Shown: positions 62,072 through 64,000 of the stretch, piece by piece | Numbering within the stretch: position 1 is the stretch's first letter | Layout: each line of letters starts with the position of its first letter | NCBI RefSeq assembly: GCF_000009625.1 | Contig: NC_002678.2 | Location: 2,884,001-2,948,000 of the forward strand | Direction: 5' to 3' | DNA length: 64,000 nt | Source: Mesorhizobium japonicum MAFF 303099 | GTDB taxonomy: Bacteria; Pseudomonadota; Alphaproteobacteria; Rhizobiales; Rhizobiaceae | The notes under the pieces: generated by a model | What the model was told of the DNA's origin: nothing | The model's input: only the letters and a program-made list of their open reading frames with translations | Database searches by the model: none | Program-made: the position numbers and the translations under genes

Positions 62072-64000
62072 GCTTCTCCGATCTCTTCATTCGCCGGCCC
62101 GTCCTGTCGACGGTCCTTGGCTGCCTGATCCTGCTCCTGGGTTTCCAGGGCATCTTCAACCTGTCGATCCGGCAGTATCCGAAGGTTGACGAAACCGCGA
62201 TCACCATCACGACGGCCTATCCAGGCGCCAGCGCCGACCTGATCCAGGGCTTCATTTCCGCCCCGATCGCGCGCGCCGTCGCCTCGACCGAGAACATCGA
62301 CTACGTCACCTCGTCCAGCCGTCCGTCCTCCAGCACCGTGACGGTGCAGATGAAGCTTGGCTCCAACCCCGACGTGGCGCTGACCGAAGTGCTGTCCAAG
62401 GTCCAGGGCGTGCGCGGCACCTTGCCGGACGCCTCCAAGGATCCGGTCATCGTCAAGGGCACCGGCCAGCAGTTCGCGATGATGTACATCTCGATGCAGA
62501 ATCCGAACATGACGAAGGAGCAGCTGACCGAATATATCGAGCGCGTCATCCGGCCCCGCATGTCGACGGTCGAAGGTGTCGCCGACGTGCAGATCTTCGG
62601 CGCCCAGGAATACTCGATGCGCGTCTGGATAGATCCGATCAGGCTTGCAGCGCGCGGCGTGACGGCGGCGGAAGTGCTGACGGCGATCAACAATTCCAAC
62701 TTCCTGTCGGCGCCCGGCAATACCCAGAACGAATATGTCGTCTCGTCGATCAGCGTGCGCTCGACGCTGCAGACACCGGAAGCCTTCGCCGAACTGCCCC
62801 TGCGCTCGACCGACGGCAATGTGGTGCGGCTGCGCGACGTCGCCCGCGTCGAACTCGGCGCCGCCAACACCGATACCAGGGTCAGCTTCAACGGCAAGCC
62901 TGGTACCTTCCTGGCCATCTTCCCGACCCCGGCAGCCAACCCGCTGACTACGGCGGCAGCGCTCACCAAGCTTGTGCCGCAGATCCAGGAAACGCTGCCG
63001 AAAGGCATGACGATCGAGGTCGTCTACGACGCGACCGGGCAGATCAGCGCCTCGATCGAGGAGGTGTTCAAGACCATCGGCGAGGCGGTTGCCATCGTCG
63101 TCGTGGTCATCCTCCTGTTCCTTGGCTCGTTCCGTTCGGTGATGATGCCGATCATCACCATTCCGCTGTCGTTGATCGGCGTCTGCTTCCTGTTGTTTGC
63201 GGTGGGCTATTCGATCAACCTTCTGTCGCTGCTGGCCATGGTGCTGGCGATCGGTCTTGTGGTCGATGACGCCATCGTGGTGGTGGAGAACATCCACCGC
63301 CACATGGAAGAAGACCACATGACGCCCATGCAGGCCGCGTTCAGCGGTATGCGCGAAATCGCGTCGGCCATTGTCGCCATGACCATGACGCTGGCCGCCG
63401 TGTTCGCGCCGCTGGCCTTCACCGGCGGCCTGACCGGCGCGCTGTTCCGCGAATTCGCGGTGACGCTCGCCGGCTCGGTCGTGCTGTCGGGCGTCATCGC
63501 CGTCACCATCACCCCGATGATGTCGGCGCGCCTGTTGAAGGCCGGCACGCCAGGCCGTTTCCAGCGCATTGTCGACGGCATTTTCGCGCGGGTCGAGCAC
63601 GTCTATGAGCGTGCCGTCACCGGTTCGCTGAACTATCGTCCTTTGACGCTGATCATCGTGCTGGCGCTCGTCGGCGTGACCGGCTTCATGTTCACCAAGA
63701 CCTCGAGCGAGCTGGCGCCGGAAGAGGATCAGGGCTTCCTGCTCTCGCTCGTGACCGCACCGACCTATGCGACATCGGATTACACCGAAACCTATGTGAA
63801 CCAGATGCTCGGCCTGGTGAGGGATATTCCGGAAACCCGGGCACAATTCTCGGCGGTCGCCTTCGGCGGCACGACGAACAGCGCCTTCGTCGGTTTTGCC
63901 TTCAAGGATTGGGCGGAGCGCAAGCGCAATTCCAAGGAACTGCAGGCCGACATCACGGCTCGTCTCGCCAAGGTGGCGGGCGTGCAGGCCTTCGTCTTCG
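62068..64000 (+). CDS. RND efflux pump, HAE1/AcrB type (cut by window end)
   Basis: The first 644 codons are present and open to the last base. The start MSFSDLFIRRPVLSTVLGCL is typical of the family, and later GSFRSVMMPIITIPLSLIG and IGLVVDDAIVVVENIHRHME (about 390-410, including the proton-relay Asp pair) are seen, followed by helices to the second periplasmic half. It forms a trimeric drug/proton antiporter with the upstream adaptor; the outer-membrane partner is not in the window. A long reading frame on the other strand is a shadow of this gene. Confidence 0.94.
   Translation, partial: MSFSDLFIRRPVLSTVLGCLILLLGFQGIFNLSIRQYPKVDETAITITTAYPGASADLIQGFISAPIARAVASTENIDYVTSSSRPSSSTVTVQMKLGSNPDVALTEVLSKVQGVRGTLPDASKDPVIVKGTGQQFAMMYISMQNPNMTKEQLTEYIERVIRPRMSTVEGVADVQIFGAQEYSMRVWIDPIRLAARGVTAAEVLTAINNSNFLSAPGNTQNEYVVSSISVRSTLQTPEAFAELPLRSTDGNVVRLRDVARVELGAANTDTRVSFNGKPGTFLAIFPTPAANPLTTAAALTKLVPQIQETLPKGMTIEVVYDATGQISASIEEVFKTIGEAVAIVVVVILLFLGSFRSVMMPIITIPLSLIGVCFLLFAVGYSINLLSLLAMVLAIGLVVDDAIVVVENIHRHMEEDHMTPMQAAFSGMREIASAIVAMTMTLAAVFAPLAFTGGLTGALFREFAVTLAGSVVLSGVIAVTITPMMSARLLKAGTPGRFQRIVDGIFARVEHVYERAVTGSLNYRPLTLIIVLALVGVTGFMFTKTSSELAPEEDQGFLLSLVTAPTYATSDYTETYVNQMLGLVRDIPETRAQFSAVAFGGTTNSAFVGFAFKDWAERKRNSKELQADITARLAKVAGVQAFVF

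Noticed and set aside
61981..63846. 621-codon reading frame on the minus strand opposite the RND pump and adaptor end
   Set aside because: It is a shadow of the high-GC pump gene: its peptide is a run of His/Arg/Asp/Gly with no family, while the plus strand encodes clear RND motifs.

Overview
The window is high-GC, densely packed chromosomal DNA of a rhizobial alphaproteobacterium, most likely Mesorhizobium or a close Phyllobacteriaceae relative. This rests on the gene families, the abundance of ABC sugar importers, and the short palindromic intergenic repeats of the 'GAGCATGATC..GATCATGCTC' and 'CTACAGCG..CGCTGTAG' type. I see no rRNA, integrase, transposase, CRISPR array or phage module. 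There is one tRNA gene, tRNA-Arg(CCU). About 56 protein genes are supported, two of them cut by the window ends.

Layout. 0-8 kb: TusA tail, a His-rich CobW GTPase, a D,D-carboxypeptidase, an M20 amidohydrolase, tRNA-Arg, cytochrome b561, and a multicopper oxidase with a YqaA-type membrane protein. 6.9-13.8 kb: an arabinoside-use locus with a CUT1 ABC importer, a GH51 arabinofuranosidase and an unusual ArsR-HTH regulator, tied together by a repeated ATCNGATA-type operator. 13.9-25.5 kb: a divergent sugar locus with a ribose-type ABC importer, epimerase, cupin, two FGGY kinases, class II aldolase, HAD phosphatase, and DeoR and SorC regulators; the substrate is unknown. 25.6-27 kb: an unknown protein and a GFA-family protein. 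27-33.5 kb: a complete glucitol-type PTS (GutM, IIC, IIBC, IIA and an HPr-EI fusion), with an uncharacterised gene and a HAD phosphatase alongside. 33.5-36.2 kb: a tandem duplication of a TonB-like, Pro-rich DUF930 gene, with a stranded fragment of the HAD gene between the copies. 36.3-40.2 kb: an Fe3+/phosphonate-type ABC importer. 40.4-45.2 kb: an operon of a DRL/homoserine-dehydrogenase-like oxidoreductase with SAF domain followed by E1-alpha, E1-beta and E2 of a TPP-dependent dehydrogenase complex; the E2 gene carries an in-frame palindromic repeat. 45.5-49.3 kb: a phosphodiesterase, and bdhA divergent from adc and a patatin gene. 49.6-52.2 kb: a membrane protein and a PiT phosphate transporter. 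52.4-60 kb: a ROK-regulated ABC importer with SIS deglycase/isomerase and PfkB kinase, resembling frl (Amadori product) loci. 60-64 kb: TetR, membrane-fusion protein and RND pump (cut by the end).

Overall, most of the window imports and breaks down carbohydrates: four sugar or solute ABC systems plus one PTS, each with its own regulator or operator. The most distinctive parts are the complete carbohydrate PTS, the oxidoreductase-E1-E2 operon, the repeat inserted in the E2 linker, and the DUF930 duplication.
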